From contig RWJK01001708.1 of assembly GCA_004335835.1 (NCBI GenBank), positions 47,111-111,110 on the forward strand: DNA of 64,000 nt, read 5' to 3'. Below are positions 31,901 through 44,337 of this stretch, in pieces. The notes under the pieces are model-generated. The model was not told the origin of the DNA and made no database searches. It saw nothing but the letters and a program-made list of their open reading frames with translations. Made by a program: the position numbers and the translations under genes. Position 1 is the first letter of the stretch; every line of letters starts with the position of its first letter. The stretch is from Scenedesmus sp. ARA3 (Eukaryota > Chlorophyta > Chlorophyceae > Sphaeropleales > Scenedesmaceae).

Positions 31901-34900
31901 GCACCATCCCATGCTCCACAGCTGGCGCATGCCTGCATGCAAGATACAAGGTGTTACAGCACAGGCAGGGGACGGGCAAGCTTGTAGTCAGCAACACTTG
32001 CAAGCAGAGCACGCGGTTGTGGCACCAGCCCATGCTCCACAGCTGGCGCATGCCTGCAGCAAACCGTGGCGGCAAAAGCAAAGCACTCAGCAACAACAGC
32101 ATGCGAGGCAGCAAGCAGAGCACGCAGTGATGGCACCAGCCTATGCTCCACAGCTGGCGCATGCCTGCAAGAAGATGCCACAATGACGGCGGCAACAGTA
32201 GCAGCAGCAGGGGTCACCACCAGCACTCAACTTTGTCGGCAGCAAGCACTTGACAAAGAAGCACAGCCGGCAGTATCCAGTAACCTGATCCCTGGATGCT
32301 GCCGAACCTATGTGTTCCAAAACACAGCAGAATAGCAGCACCGCTCCACACCTGCGCCCACCAGCGGGTACCCGGTCAGCCCCTGCCGCCAGGCCTTTTT
32401 GAACGCGTCCTGGTCCAGCCTCTCCCAGCACCAATCTGCCAGCAGCCAATCTGCCAAAACACATATTTGCAAATCCTCATCGCATCACAGCGGCAGCAGC
32501 ACCCACCTGCGTCCACCAGCGGGTAGCCAGTCAGCCCCTGCCGCCAGGCCTTGAACGCGTCCTGGTCCAGCCTCCACGGCACCGCACGCAGGTGCGCCAG
32601 CATGGAGCGCTCCGTGATGAAGGGGAAGTGGAACGCCAGGTACCTGGCAGCAGCAGCACCAATCATACAGTTGAGTCAAAAGGAGTATGCATCAGCAAGC
32701 CATGCAGCGCAATATACATGATAAACAGAACAGGTGCAAGCAGCTGCTACTGACCAGCTACTGCAGCGCCGGCGGCAGCCAAAAGCTCCCAACACACGAC
32801 CCACCCCTGCCTGTGCAAGCACACACATGCTGCCGCAAACCCCGCAAACCACGTGACCGGCACACCCTCACCCCGCTCTGCACACCCACCTGCTGTACTC
32901 CCTGTAGCCCATCTGCTGCAGGAAGTGCAGCCGTACTTACACGCCACCCACGTCCATGCATACACAGTCTGGTTCAACTAGCCCGCCCACCTGCTAGACT
33001 CCCCTGTATCCCAACTGCTGCAGGAAGTCCAGCTTAACAGTACAGTCACCATTATTCACATGTACAAGCACTTGCACACATCAAGTCTCTCCACCAAATG
33101 CTGCCAACACAGGCCTACCCACCTGCTGTACTCTCTGTAGCCCATCTGCTGCAGGAAGTCGAGGCAGCTGCGGCCCTTGTCGCGCCCCGCGGCCTGCCAC
33201 TCCGCGTGCTTCTGCGCCACGCGGTAGTAGATATGGCGCACGCTGATGGAGCCAAAGTGGATCCAGGGGGACAGCATGGTCGTGGACTCGCGGTCCGTCT
33301 TGGCGCGGTCGTGCTCAAAGCTGGGCAGGCCCTGCGGCGGTTTCAACACATACAGTACAACACATACAGTACGATGCAGCAATGAGACAGAGCCGAGTGC
33401 TGATGCAGGTGTGCTGATAGTAAATTGCATGGTAGCGGACTCGCGGTCGGTCTTGCGCGCGGCAGCGTTTGCAATCAAGCCATGCACAGCATGAGCCCCA
33501 GACAGCAAATGGTGCTGCTGTTACACAGGAACAATCCAGCTGCAGCTGCCACGTCACCAAGCCGCTACCCCCAGCCTGTGTCGCAGTTGTTCCAACCACG
33601 CTACCGCAAGCCTCTTACACTACACTCTATGTACCGAGTGCGGCACCCACCTGCTCCAGGAAGGATTCCAGCCGTGCCACTGCAAGCCTCTACAGAAGAT
33701 ATAAAAACTCATAATCAACACATGCTGGCAACGCACATCACGGCGTTTCATCCGAGTAGGATACGGCGTTTCAGCGCCAGAGCCAGCTTCAGCCCTGCTT
33801 ACATGTTGTAAAATGAAAACTCTCCCTTTACATCAAGCAGCAGCCCAGCCTGCTCCAGGAAGGCCTCCAGCCGCGCCACTGCAAGCCTCTACAGAAGATA
33901 CAAAATCTCATACTTCTGTAGATATATAATATTATACTTCTGTAGATATATAATCTTTATAAATCAACAAATGCTGGCAACACACATCAACCAGCCAGCG
34001 CAGTACCCACCTGCTCCAGGAAGGCTTCCAGCCGTGCCACTGCAGCACTGCCGGCAGGGTCCCAGCGGTGAGTCAGCGCCTCAGTGGAGGCCTCCTGCTC
34101 GCGCGTGAAGAACCAGTCCACCTGGAGAAGCAGCAGCAGCAGCAGCAGATGTCAAGCAAGTGGAGCTACAACGCACATGACTCCTCAGTTGACACCCGCT
34201 GATTGAACAGATGCAGCGGCAGACGCCCACCTCATGCACTTCAGTAACCTGCTTCTGCAGTGCTCTGCTGGCACAGCTGGATGCATTGGCTTGCAGGAAA
34301 CAACGCACCTCGTGGACCGACATGCTGCTGTAGTGCTCTGGCACTGCCGGCAGTGGCCCAGTGGGCTCCGGCAGTGGCAGTGGAGGTGCGTAGGGCATGG
34401 CCAGGCAGCGGTCCCAGTAGGACTTGAAGGTGGTGTAGGGCTGCAGGTGGAGTGACGCGGGGAGAGTAAGAAAGACGCAAAGCTCAGACAGACACATTGC
34501 GGAGAATGGTGAACAGTGTTGCTGAACGATGGGAGGAAGAGTGCGCAGAGATGCGAGGCAGTGAGTCGCCACTACCACCACAACTTGCTGGTGACTGCAC
34601 AACTGCTGGCCTGCTCAAACTGATTCTGCACCTGCTACAGTGTTTTTTTCCCAGGTGCTTCTTTGGCTGCTCACTTGATGCGGCTGCCTGTCAGCTGCCA
34701 GCGGCAGCTCAGCATTGCATGCCTAGGCTCCTTTGCAAGCGCTGATGCTGTATCATGCTGCTGCTGCTGTTGCTGATTTACAGCTTCTTCCCAGCATAGA
34801 GCTACTGCTGCTGTATCATGCATTGCACGTAGTAGTAAGTGGGCCACACAAAAGCCCACTTACTACTCACGTCTAATTAAAAGAGCCTTCAGTCTAGTTC

Positions 34901-35486
34901 TAGCAACACAGAGCTGCACCTAGACTGCTTACCTGCTGCTGTTCATCCAGCACCTCCCAGGGCTCATACAGTAGGTCAGCATTGAAGCTGGACACCAGTA
35001 TCCTGTTGCTGCGGAGGTCATCCTTGACCTGCTGGTCCCGCACCATGCTGATGCTGTCGTAAAGGTGATTGAAGAACACAGCCTCGGCCCCCGTCTCGGT
35101 GATGAAGGCCTTGAGGCCCTCCACCGACTCCCGGGCTCTGCGAATGACCAGCCTCGAGCCCAGCTGCTCCAGACTCTGAGCTAGACACATAACGCTGTGC
35201 ATCGACCACCATCTTGTCTGGCGCCCGGGCTGAAACTGGCCCTGCACGCAGCAAAGCAAGGTGTCGATGGCTCCGGTGGGCCGTGACGACAGCACAGACT
35301 CCGAGTGTGCATACACTTCTCCAAGGGTCCAGCTATGGTATCGATAATACTCACCTCCTCCTCCGGGGCCCAGATGTAGAGAGGTATCACAGTTCTAGCA
35401 CTGTTGAGTGCAGCAACCAGTGCCGGGTTATCATACAGCCTCAAATCCCTTCTAAACCAAACTATTGCTACGTTGAGCTGCGCCAT
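28919..35486 (-). CDS. CRY: Plant-type cryptochrome (blue-light photoreceptor)
   Basis: Ten exons: 35486-35355, 35241-34933, 34440-34309, 34121-34011, 33331-33123, 32643-32507, 31932-31747, 30988-30827, 30473-30305 and 29993-28919. The phases close to 873 aa. The photolyase-homology region fills residues 1-515: WFRRDLRLYDNPAL, then LSPWIHFGSISVRHIYY, FHFPFITERSMLAHLRAVPW, AWRQGLTGYPLVDAGMRQLW and HNRVRVVASHFMVKHLLLPW. CDALGWQY carries the Asp that replaces the photolyase Asn near FAD in plant CRYs, plus a Trp of the electron-transfer chain. GVELGFNY and other blocks mark the plant CRY subfamily rather than a repair photolyase. The 350-residue C-terminal extension holds KRFK (possible NLS), VVPSV at about 726, an acidic run at about 763-779, then STA at about 804. 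This is the order of the plant DAS region (inference). Most of its introns carry exon-edge echoes. Confidence 0.97.
29941..30245 (-). repeat. Acceptor-side echoes of cryptochrome exon 10
   Basis: The real exon 10 starts at 29993 (PPTDPSLMSSFLAAS). Copies of its first roughly 50 nt with the upstream CTGCAG acceptor lie 5' in the intron at 30061-30118 (near identical) and 30186-30245 (with an internal deletion). Spacing is about 120-125 bp. Confidence 0.85.
30437..30645 (-). repeat. Acceptor-side echo of cryptochrome exon 9
   Basis: The exon 9 start (VELGFNYPWPII, from 30473) recurs at about 30596-30645 as VELGFNYPWPII preceded by CTGCAGAC, about 160 bp upstream in the intron. Confidence 0.8.
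30965..31100 (-). repeat. Acceptor-side echo of cryptochrome exon 8
   Basis: The exon 8 start (AHPFSYMID, from 30988) recurs at about 31065-31100 (AHPFSYTI) with its CTGCAG acceptor, about 107 bp upstream in the intron. Confidence 0.78.
31355..31815 (-). repeat. Donor-side echoes of cryptochrome exon 7 (three copies plus the real end)
   Basis: The real exon end (LECDALGWQYVSGCLS, donor at 31747) is followed in the intron by three copies near 31601-31670, 31477-31550 and 31356-31430. Each has the donor TCAG|GTGCG and an upstream GCAAG that could act as an acceptor. The copies differ from the exon by few changes: one is synonymous only, one has Leu to Pro, one has Leu to Glu. Spacing is about 120-140 bp. 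A (CCTGTTACAA)n tract lies at 31708-31742. Confidence 0.88.
31905..32168 (-). repeat. Acceptor-side echoes of cryptochrome exon 7
   Basis: The exon 7 start (MRQLWSMGWCHNRV, from 31932) recurs upstream at about 31995-32055 (same peptide) and 32105-32168 (MRQLWSIGWCHHCV), each with a GCAG acceptor. Spacing is about 110 bp. Confidence 0.87.
32340..32580 (-). repeat. Donor-side echo of cryptochrome exon 6
   Basis: The exon 6 end (FKAWRQGLTGYPLVDA, donor at 32507) recurs about 165 bp downstream at 32340-32435, with three added T residues and GTGTGG in place of GTGGGT. Confidence 0.8.
32880..33165 (-). repeat. Donor-side echoes of cryptochrome exon 5
   Basis: The exon 5 end (DFLQQMGYREYSR, donor at 33123) recurs at about 32988-33035 (decayed) and 32880-32932 (QQMGYREYS intact with AG|GTGGGT). 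Spacing is about 105-130 bp. Confidence 0.82.
33425..33470 (-). repeat. Echo of the 5' part of cryptochrome exon 5
   Basis: A stretch matching exon 5 positions 33276-33312 (KTDRESTTM region) sits about 150 bp upstream in intron 4 with moderate divergence. Confidence 0.6.
33640..34045 (-). repeat. Donor-side echoes of cryptochrome exon 4
   Basis: The exon 4 end (VARLEAFLEQ, donor at 34011) recurs at about 33840-33900 and 33645-33720. The inner copy reads VARLEAFLEQ but has lost the GT of the donor; the outer reads VARLESFLEQ with GTGGGT kept. The intronic part of the unit (AGAGGCTTGCAGTGG on the minus strand) is shared by both copies. Confidence 0.83.
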
Positions 35487-35788
35487 GCTCAGGAACCGAC
35501 AACAGTAGGAAGTGGCCTGCGCGCAGGTCCGAGATCACATTCTTCCCATGCCTGAGGTTTTTCGCTGTTTCAATGCGTAATAAGCTTTAAGTGCAACGTC
35601 CAGCGTGAGGGATGGGGACGGCTGTACACAAAATGCAGGTGCCACCCTCGCTCTCACAGAACCCTGCCTGCAGGCTGGCATGACAACTGCCTGCAAGCTT
35701 CCAACTGCTCAGCCCACGTGAATGTCTCATCAGGAGCAGATGATCCAAGCCAGTCGCTATGTTTCGACACCGGCGGCCGGCTCACTGC
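35487..35788 (-). promoter_or_regulatory. Spacer between the coiled-coil gene stop and the cryptochrome start
   Basis: Only 302 bp separate the cryptochrome ATG from the upstream gene's stop on the same strand. It must hold the 3' UTR of one and the promoter/5' UTR of the other. I see no clear TATA box. Confidence 0.4.
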
Positions 35789-38700
35789 TTAGGCGCTCGT
35801 GATGCGAGAGCTGCCGCCGCTTGAACCGCTGCTGTGGCTGCTTTGCTGCTTCATCAGCGCCAGTGGCGATGCCCTGCCAACACTTGCACCAACAGCATCT
35901 TGCCCAAATTCTTTGCTGCCACTGCCACTTCTGCTGCCGCCGCTACTGATGCGACTATTGGCCGCCGGCAGCTGCTGACTGGCTCCACCTGCACTGCCGC
36001 CGTGGCCATGGCTGCCGCCGTGTGCGCTGTTGCCCTTCAGCAGTGCCCGGAGGCCGTCTGCTGTAGGACACTGGCGCAATAGCTGACCACTATCACTGCC
36101 GCCAGCGCCGCCGCCGCCGCTGCTGCTGCTGCCTGCCAGTGGCACGCTGCCCACACAGGCTGGCAATGCCCCCATGCTGCTCGTCCTAGCCACCCCAGCA
36201 GCAGCAGCTTTGCGGTGCTGCTGTTGCGCCCCAGCCGACTGCAGCCGCAGCGAGTACGTCACCCCTGACGCTGACAGGGCACCACCCAACTGCCCTCCCC
36301 TCAGCGCTGGACCAGCATCACCCCTGTCAGGACTGCTTGCAGGCAGGTACACCCCAGCAGCTGCATTGACTGACCCCACAAGCCTGCCGCTGCCATCTAC
36401 AGTACTACCGCCAGCAGCTGCTCCTGCTCCTGCTGCTGCTGCTGCTGCCGTGCGTGCTGCTGCCAGCGCACTGCTAAGCGTCCCGCCAGCAGCTGCAGCA
36501 ACCTCTCGTTGTTGCTTGCCATCAACACCAACATGTGCGCTGCCACTGCTGCCATCACAACCTCCTCCTCCTGCCGCCGCTGCCAGCCTGGGACTCGTCA
36601 GCCCCAGCACGTTCAGTTGCTGCTGCAGCGCATCCGCAACCTGCTCCGCTGACGGCACCGCACTGCTCTGCACCAGCGCTGCCACAAGCGCCCGTGAGTC
36701 ACCCAGCCGAGCCCTCGCCACCTCCCTATCCCGTGCAGCCTTGGCAAGCTTTGCGTTGTGTGCGGCACTGTGCAACTCTGTTGCTGCTGGGGTGGCACTG
36801 CTGGGCCAGGGCTGCATGGATGGCGGCCGCTGCTGCTTGGTACCTGCTGGGGCTACTGGGGCTGCCTGGTGTGTGCCTGCAGGGCTGCCTTGGGGTTGTG
36901 TCAGATGTGGCTGCCTGGCAGGGCTTTTATGGCGCTTGCTGGTGGTCAGCGGCCGCACGATGGTTGCTGCTATGCCGCTGCCAGCAGCACTGGCAGCAGC
37001 AGCACCACCAGGAGTGCTGGCAGAAGTGGGATGTGCATCTGCTGGGCTACCTGCAGGAGCTGAAGCAGGACCATCCGGTGTAGATGTCGTTGCAGCAGCA
37101 CTGCAACTGGCGCTGCTGGAGCCGGACGCAGCAGCCGTTCCTGCTGCTGCTGCTGATGCGCTGCTCAAGCCTGAAGAAGGAAGCTCGCTCGCTGCTGTCA
37201 AGCAACTAACTGCATCAGCTGCTCCTCTTGCCTCTTCTACAGCTGCCGAATGTGCAGCAGCTGCTGCATCACCAGCTGCTGCACTGCCATCAGGCTGCCC
37301 ACCCATCAACGCTGAAAACAGCTCCAATGCCCCTGCTGCCCTCTGCATACGCCCTGTGTCGCAGCTGCTGCCGTACTGGCCATCAGGCACTGGTGCACTA
37401 CTGACCTGTCGCTGCTCTCTGTAATGCTTTTCTGCTACTGCTGCCGCTGCTGCCATCGCTGCCTGCTGTGCTGCTAGCTGTGCTCTCACTGCACACAGCT
37501 CCTCCCCAACCTGCTGCCGCCAGTCCTCAAACACTGCCAAGTCCGCTTTATGCTGCAGCAGCAGCGCTGCCTTGTCTCCAACCGACTTGAGGCCCAGCAG
37601 CAAGCTCTTCTCACTGCTGCTGAGCCGGGCTTCTAGGCTGCTGCTGCTGCTGGTGAGCTGGCTGACGTCTGCCTTGCCTTTCAGCTGCTTGTGCAGCGGT
37701 GCTGTTGCCTGCAGCACTGCCACCTCAATATCTGAGTGCAGCTGTGCCAGCTGGCGCTTGAACTCGTCCTGCAAGGCATAGAACATAAACAAACACATCA
37801 GCAATGCCGAATCTATGGTAGCAAGGGCTTGCAACGCCTGCTAGTCGCTAGAGGTACGACGGCTGCTGACGATTTGCCATGCAAAGCCTACATAAGGTGC
37901 CCAGCCATGCATGCACCTGTGCACGCAGCGCTACGAAAGCAGCACGTGCCGCGCCCACCTGCAGCACCACCTGCTCCTGCCGTGCTGCTGCGCCCTCCAG
38001 GGCCTCCAGCCTGCTGGTCAAACATGACAGCTGGCTGGTCAACTCATGGCACTGGCGCGTCCAGCTGCTGCTGAGCTGCGCCACTGCTGCGTTGAGCTGG
38101 CCCTGCTGCACGGTGCTGCCGAGCTTGGCTGCAGCAGCAGACCAGCTGGCAAGGCTGGCCTCGACAGCAGACAGCCTGCAGCAAGAGTAGCAGCAAAATT
38201 AGTCTAAGTCGGGTGGTGCTGCCAGTATGGCAAACTCAGCCGCTGCAGCAGATGGCATGCCGTCATTCAAGGGTGCTTCTGGGCTGCATGCAGTGCAGCC
38301 AACGCATCAAGTTGCCTGCAACCCACCTCTCCTGCAAGGGCTGCACTGCAGCGCTGATCTGCCCAGGCACGCCATCCAGCCTGCCAGCCAGCACTACCGC
38401 GCCCTGCCGCAGCTGCTCAGCCTTATCCAGCGCACTGCCAGCAGCACCAGCACACCCCGCCAGCTCGCCCCGCTGCTGCTGCAGCTGCTGCGCCAGCTGC
38501 TGCGCTGCCTGCTGCACTTCCGCCTGCAGCTCATTTCGTGCGGACTGCAAGCCAGCTTGCGTCAGCAGCAGCTGGTCATGGTCTGCTGCTGCGTCCCTGC
38601 TCAGCGCATCTGCCTGCTGCTCCAGCTCCTGCAGCAGCCGCTGCAGCTGGCTGCTTGCTGCGCTGCTTGCATCACACCTGCAGTCCAGCTGCTGGATCTG

Positions 38701-40589
38701 TGCTCGCACGGCGGCCATGTTCTGCTGCTGCTGCTGTAGCTGCTGCTGGCCTTGCTGCAGCTCCTGCTGCGCACGTGTGACCGCAGCCTCTGTTTGGCTG
38801 GCTGCCTCCTGCACAGTCAGCAAAGACACAAACAACTCTGCACAGTCAGCAAGCGCGTGCGTTGGCTCAATCACCACAGTCCTGTGCCACGGCAGTGCCA
38901 CAATGAGCCACGCCAGTGTGCCAGACAGGCAACATCAGTTGTTCAACCGTCCAGCCAGACGCACACTTCACCGCGCCACAATATTCGTTCGCTGACAAAT
39001 GCTGGCCCTCAGCCCTGCATACAGGCAGAACGAGCACTGCACTGCACAGCACACCAGTAACATGCCGCTGGACGCACTGCTGCAGCCAGGCAGACGTGCT
39101 TTACCAACAGCTGCCACACCCACCAACTGCAAGCTACTTGTCAACACACCAGGCCACACGAGCAGACACATGCATCACCTGCAGCTGCCACAGCGTGTCC
39201 AGCCTCCTCTCTGCCTGGCCCTGCCTGCCACGCAGCTCCAGCACCTGCTGCTGGCACTTCGCAGCTGCTGCTGCTGCCTCACTGGCAGACGCCGCTGCTG
39301 CAGCCGCCAGCTGCGCTGCCTTCTTCAGCTCGTTTGAGGGGTCCTGCTTGCAGGAAAGGTTGCAGGGCACTTGGTGAGCAGCAGCATATTTGAATCTGGA
39401 TCACTGCTGCCCTGCCTCAGGCACAACAAGTGACTATCACTGTAAGGCTTGCTCGCAGGCATGGCAGGTCACTGCACGCAGCGCCTAAAAGCCCTGCAAG
39501 AGCTACCAGGTTGCTCCTGCAGCGTGTGTACTGAACATGCTGGCTGTGCGGCCATATTCCTGCAAGCCAATCTCACCAGGGCATCTTCACCCCAATGCTT
39601 GACCATGCCAAACACGCCAAGATTGGCAGCAGCTGCAGCTGGGCTGTCGAGCACGGCTGCAGATGCAGAAGCTGCAGAGGCACCCAGCTTCTTGTCACTG
39701 CTAAGTCTTGCTGCGCCGCTACTGCTGCTGCTGGGGTTTGTGGCGCTGCCAGCCTCATGCTTGCTGCCGCTGCTGCTGCTGGGGACAGAGAGGGTGCCGC
39801 GCTGCTGTGCTGTCCTGCTGCTGTCTGCAGCAGCTCCTGCTGCCAGGTTGCTGCGGGGTGTTGCGCAGGCAGAGACTGGCCCGGCCACTGCATGGCAATG
39901 GCAGTACATTGATGTTGCAACCAAGGGTGAACCTTAACATGGGCTGTCAGTTGAATTAAGTGCCAGTTGATGCATATGTAGGGGTGCATGCCATTCGCTG
40001 CGCCAGCCTGGCATGCACAGAAGCCAGCATGATTGTCATGGCATGGCAGCTGGCCTGGATAGGCAGAGAAGGCAGTTACCGGCTAAGTTCAGATAGTAAC
40101 AGCTTTCACACCAGTTTCTTGTAGCCTGCTAACTGATCCTCGCACCTCTGGGGCTTGCTGCAGCACTGCCTGGGTTGCTGCCAGCCAGAGGCAGCTGCAG
40201 CTGGGTGGCCACGCTGCTGCGCCGTGCCTGCAGGCGCACCTCAGTGCTGAGGTCCAACAGCCTTTCATCAACGTCATCAAGTCTGTCTGATACGTTTGCC
40301 TGCAAGACAAATTGTGCATGGTGAAGCCTAGCCTGGAGCAGTACGGTACTGCAGCATGGCGGCAACACAGAAGGCAGAGCTGCTGGTGCAGTACCTGGAC
40401 GTCTACAAGCTGCTGCTTCAGGCCTTGCACCTGCGTCCACATTCGTAGAATAGCCGAGGGTCGGTGGTGAGTTACAGACTGGGACAGCAGGAAACATGGC
40501 ATGCATGTGGGAACCACAGCACTGACCTCTTGCAAGAGCTCCTGCACGAGAGCCTTCAGCTGCCCTTCATCCATATCATTATCAGGCAT
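35789..40589 (-). CDS. Large coiled-coil protein, unknown function
   Basis: Eight exons: 40589-40527, 40430-40395, 40299-40146, 39887-39577, 39343-39179, 38808-38327, 38175-37959 and 37768-35789. The phases close to 1135 aa. The N-terminus is acidic and helical (MPDNDMDEGQLKALVQELLQ). Heptad-like coiled coil dominates residues about 20-55, 185-420 and 475-600 (for example AVTRAQQELQQGQQQLQQQQ and LDGVPGQISAAVQPLQER). Motifs KGKADVSQL and HKADLAVFEDWRQQV resemble spaced KAD repeats seen in some cytoskeletal or flagellar coiled-coil proteins (weak similarity). The last roughly 450 residues are Ala/Ser/Gly/Gln-rich and probably disordered. No catalytic or membrane feature is seen. A structural role in basal body, cilium or microtubules is only a guess. 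Confidence 0.8.
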
Positions 40590-42453
40590 ATTCTAAGCTT
40601 GTTTTGTCAGCGCTTGGCTGCAAGTCCCGCAGTACACGCGATACATGTTTCGGTGACTGTTGCGTACGCAAGATGTACTGGATGTGCGTGATGTAGCATG
40701 CAGCCTAAATTTGTAGATGCCAGAGCTGAAGACATGGATCAGACGCGGCTCTGATGTACGTGGGTCTACGGTACAAGGGCCCATCCACTGGCAGTCACTG
40801 ACTGAGTGACTGTGCACTAGTGCGGTACTGCACTGCTGTATCATGTCAGAATGATCTTATCATGTGGTTAAGTCCACCTGAATTCAGCAGCAGACCGCAC
40901 CTCATACAAGTGGAGCTCTTTGATAGTGCGTTGTCAACTGGGAAGCTGGACATCTGTGCGTACACAGCCTGATGCGGCATCGCTGTGCACCGCCATGAGG
41001 CAGCGCCCCGGGCCGCTTGTGGGTCACCTATTCAGACCCCGCAGGATCATACTGCAATGCCACATGTTTGCTATGTAAGGATGTGCGCTGTGTCATTCCC
41101 GAACGTGCTAATTGAGCTAGCGATGAATGGCAGTGTCAGCAGCGACATGCAGAAACTGCCAGCAGTTGATAGCCAGTGTCCAGAGTTACATGCGGCAGCG
41201 CACACAAGGGAACCCACGCCAACGGGAACTGCGGCACTGCTGGCATCATCCCACTTTATCAACTAGCCTGTAGGTATAGAAACTCGACACAGCAGCCTGC
41301 AGCAGGGCGGCAAATTTAGGGCCAAGGCTGCAGGAGGCAAGTGCTGCAGCCATTGGCGTGACAACAACGGCTGCATATGCAGCAGATAAGGGCAGTCAAA
41401 GTGGTGCATTGAACACCACAAGATATGAGGACTTATTTAACTAGCTGCTGCTGGTCATTGACACCACACCAAACACACAACAAAACGGAGTTGGACACTG
41501 CTGGGTGCATGCCCTGTAGCTGACACCCAACAGCATGCTCGATAGCAGCTCACTCCCATTCAAGACGTGTCGTGAGCCAGCAACAAGCTGACATTCCAGC
41601 CTTATATTGCTGATGGCGCCAGCTGCCAAAAACAGCACAGAGATTGGGCACATGCCGAGATCAGCACTACTATCTCATGCTAGGCACACAACCTACACAA
41701 CCGGTCAGATCAAGGCCAACACATTGAGTCGTGAGCTCCTGACCTTGGCAGGCAGGCTCAAAAAGATGCGGCTGCTGAGATCATGCATTGCTGGGCAGCA
41801 AATACATCATGACCCAGCTGCTGAAGCAGCCGCTGCTGCTGCTGTCTTTGACAGGCTGCGCATGCAGCACCGTGACGCATGAGGTTGCACTTTGCAGTGC
41901 TCAGGGCAGGGATGTGGACGCAGCAATAATCACAATGCGTATCGCTGGTGCTTGCAGCTGTATCATACACGTGGTCATTGTCCATACACCCAACACAGTT
42001 GCACCGGCTGCAACGTCAGCAGCTGCAACACAGTAACATGCCAAAGTAAGTCAACACCACAACTCAAGCCCAGGCCAAGGTCGTGTCTGCATTCGTGCAG
42101 GCATTGTAGGTGGTTCAGCTACACCCTCAGGGGTTGATTGCCGGCTAGGCTCCGCAGCCCTGTGCCCAGGCCAGCAACTGCCAATCTGCACCGGAAAAAT
42201 CATCAACACTACTCAGCCAACGTGGTGCTTGCCGAGCAAATAAGTATAGACTGCAGCTAGGCCTAGCTAGCGCTCAGCAGCAACGTCAGCAATCAGAGGG
42301 TCACAGGCTACACAGCCACACGTCTAAACATCAGCCCTCAAGGCTGTTTGGAACAGCGTGTCATCAAGCAGTCAAATCAAATCACGCCAGCCTCTGCACA
42401 CACCGCGCGCCATGGTGCAGCGCGTGCCAATGGACTGCATCAAATCGCCGCCA
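40590..42453. other. Intergenic stretch, nothing recognisable
   Basis: About 1.9 kb between the start of the coiled-coil gene and the stop of the Gln-rich gene. Open frames on both strands are short and featureless. It should contain the coiled-coil gene's promoter. Confidence 0.45.
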
Positions 42454-44300
42454 TCAAATCATCCTCTCTATATCGGCCAGGGCAGGCAGGAAGCCCACAG
42501 CAGTCTTCCTGGCTGCAGGCACAGCAGCAGCAGCGCCGCTGCTGCAGCTTGCAGCAGCCACAGGCTGTGCAGACGACCCAGCAGCCGTCACAGCCCCACC
42601 TTTGAGGCCTGTGGGTGTGGGCTCATCGCCCAGATTCAGCACCCAGGAGCGCTTGCCATCTGCATCACCAGGAAATGCTGCTGCCGGCGATGCTGCAGCA
42701 CAACCTGCTGTTGCTGCTGCTGCCTCCGGATCTGCAGTGTCCTTCTCTTGCGCATCAGGGCTTGCAGCAGCAGCTGCAGTGGTGGTGGCAGCTGCAGCGC
42801 CGCTGCATCCAGGCAGGCGCTTGCCGCCAAACAGCTGCTGGAATGCAGGCACTGGCAGCGCCACGTGCTGCTGCTGCTGTTGCTCAGTGGTCTTGGGAGT
42901 GCTCAGGTCCAGCACACATTTGTACTTGCCAGATGCTGGCCGCTGCAGGGCCTCGGTAGTGCCATACTCGCTACCAGCAGCAGCGGCAGGTGCACCCGCG
43001 GCTGCAGACCCCGTCTGCTGCTGCTGCTTGTTCAATCCGGGCATGGCAGCAGTATTGCCAGCAGCCTGCTGTGCTGCACGTGCTGCTACCAAGGCTCGTG
43101 CGGCTGCTGCGATGCCAGAAGGTGTGACAGCTGGCGAGCGGGGAGTCAGCGCTGCAATGCCTGCGTTTGCTGCCATGGCGCGGACCTTTGGGGTGTCCAT
43201 GTCCATCAACAGGCCTGCAGGCAACGAGAGGCGATGTTGCAGTGTTTGAGGAAGGATGCTCCACATACATACATACTGAGCGCACAGGCCACAAGTGGAT
43301 CCATCTGTCTGGCTGCTTGGCAAGTTTACATCAGCGCAAAAGCTGGCAAGCATGCGGGAGCGCTGGTTGTTGTTTTTTTGTTTTACACTTGCTCACAGCA
43401 AAAGTACATGGGTCCCTCGAACACCAGAAATGCACAGCCGCCATCAGGCTGGGTGCGTCACCTGCAAATGCTGAATTCCACCAGCTTCCATGCAAGCAAC
43501 GAGCAGCATATACGCTTTCTACGGACCATGCCCGCAAACATTTTGTGAGTGTGCACCCTCCGCCCGTTGCCAGGCACTCAGTAAGCCCATGCGCACCTGA
43601 CACCCTCGGCCGCTTCACGCCACCGACGTCCAGCGCCAGCCCTCCCTGCACATGGCTGGCAGAGCGCCGCCCACGCTTGCGGCCGCTGCCGCTGCCATCC
43701 GCTGCAGCAGCATCGAACCCACCAGCACCGCCAGGGCCGGATACCATCGCGCCAACAGGCCCAGCTGCAGCAGCAGCCACATGCAGCCCGCCACTGGCAT
43801 TGCTGTTGCCGCGTGGGCTTGCTAGGTACAGGCCAAAGCCGCCAGGCGCTCTGCCAGGGGCTGCAGGCGGCCTGCTGCCGCCTACTGCTGGCATGCCGTG
43901 CTGGTGGCAGGTTGCCGCTGCTGCTGCAGTGGCGTCTGCAGATGCGTTGAAGGCTGCTGCAGCCATGGCAGCGCTGCTCCAGTGGTCCCTGCGAGCGTGA
44001 ACAGAGGTGACCCATGGCCTATCAGCTGCAACCCCACACAGCCATTGCTGCCAGTCGCATGCGCCACTGCAACAACTGCACAACCACCAAGAAGAGAACG
44101 TCTGCCACACAAAGAAACACTTACACAGCTTCACTCAAAGCAACTCTGCACCGTTGGACATGCAACTCTGCACCAGCCTAGAATGTCAAGATGCTGCGCC
44201 GCCACTCACCCTCCAAACCCTCCAAAGCGCGCCCCACAGGGCCTGCCAGCAGGTGCTGCCATCTCCCCCAGTGCATCTGAGATGCGTGGCAGCCCCGGAA

Positions 44301-44337
<37 letters not shown>

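Noticed and set aside
36174..37424. 416-codon plus-strand open frame
   Set aside because: Antisense shadow of the last exon of the coiled-coil gene; its Ala/Pro/Cys composition follows from the Ser/Gly/Ala codons on the other strand.
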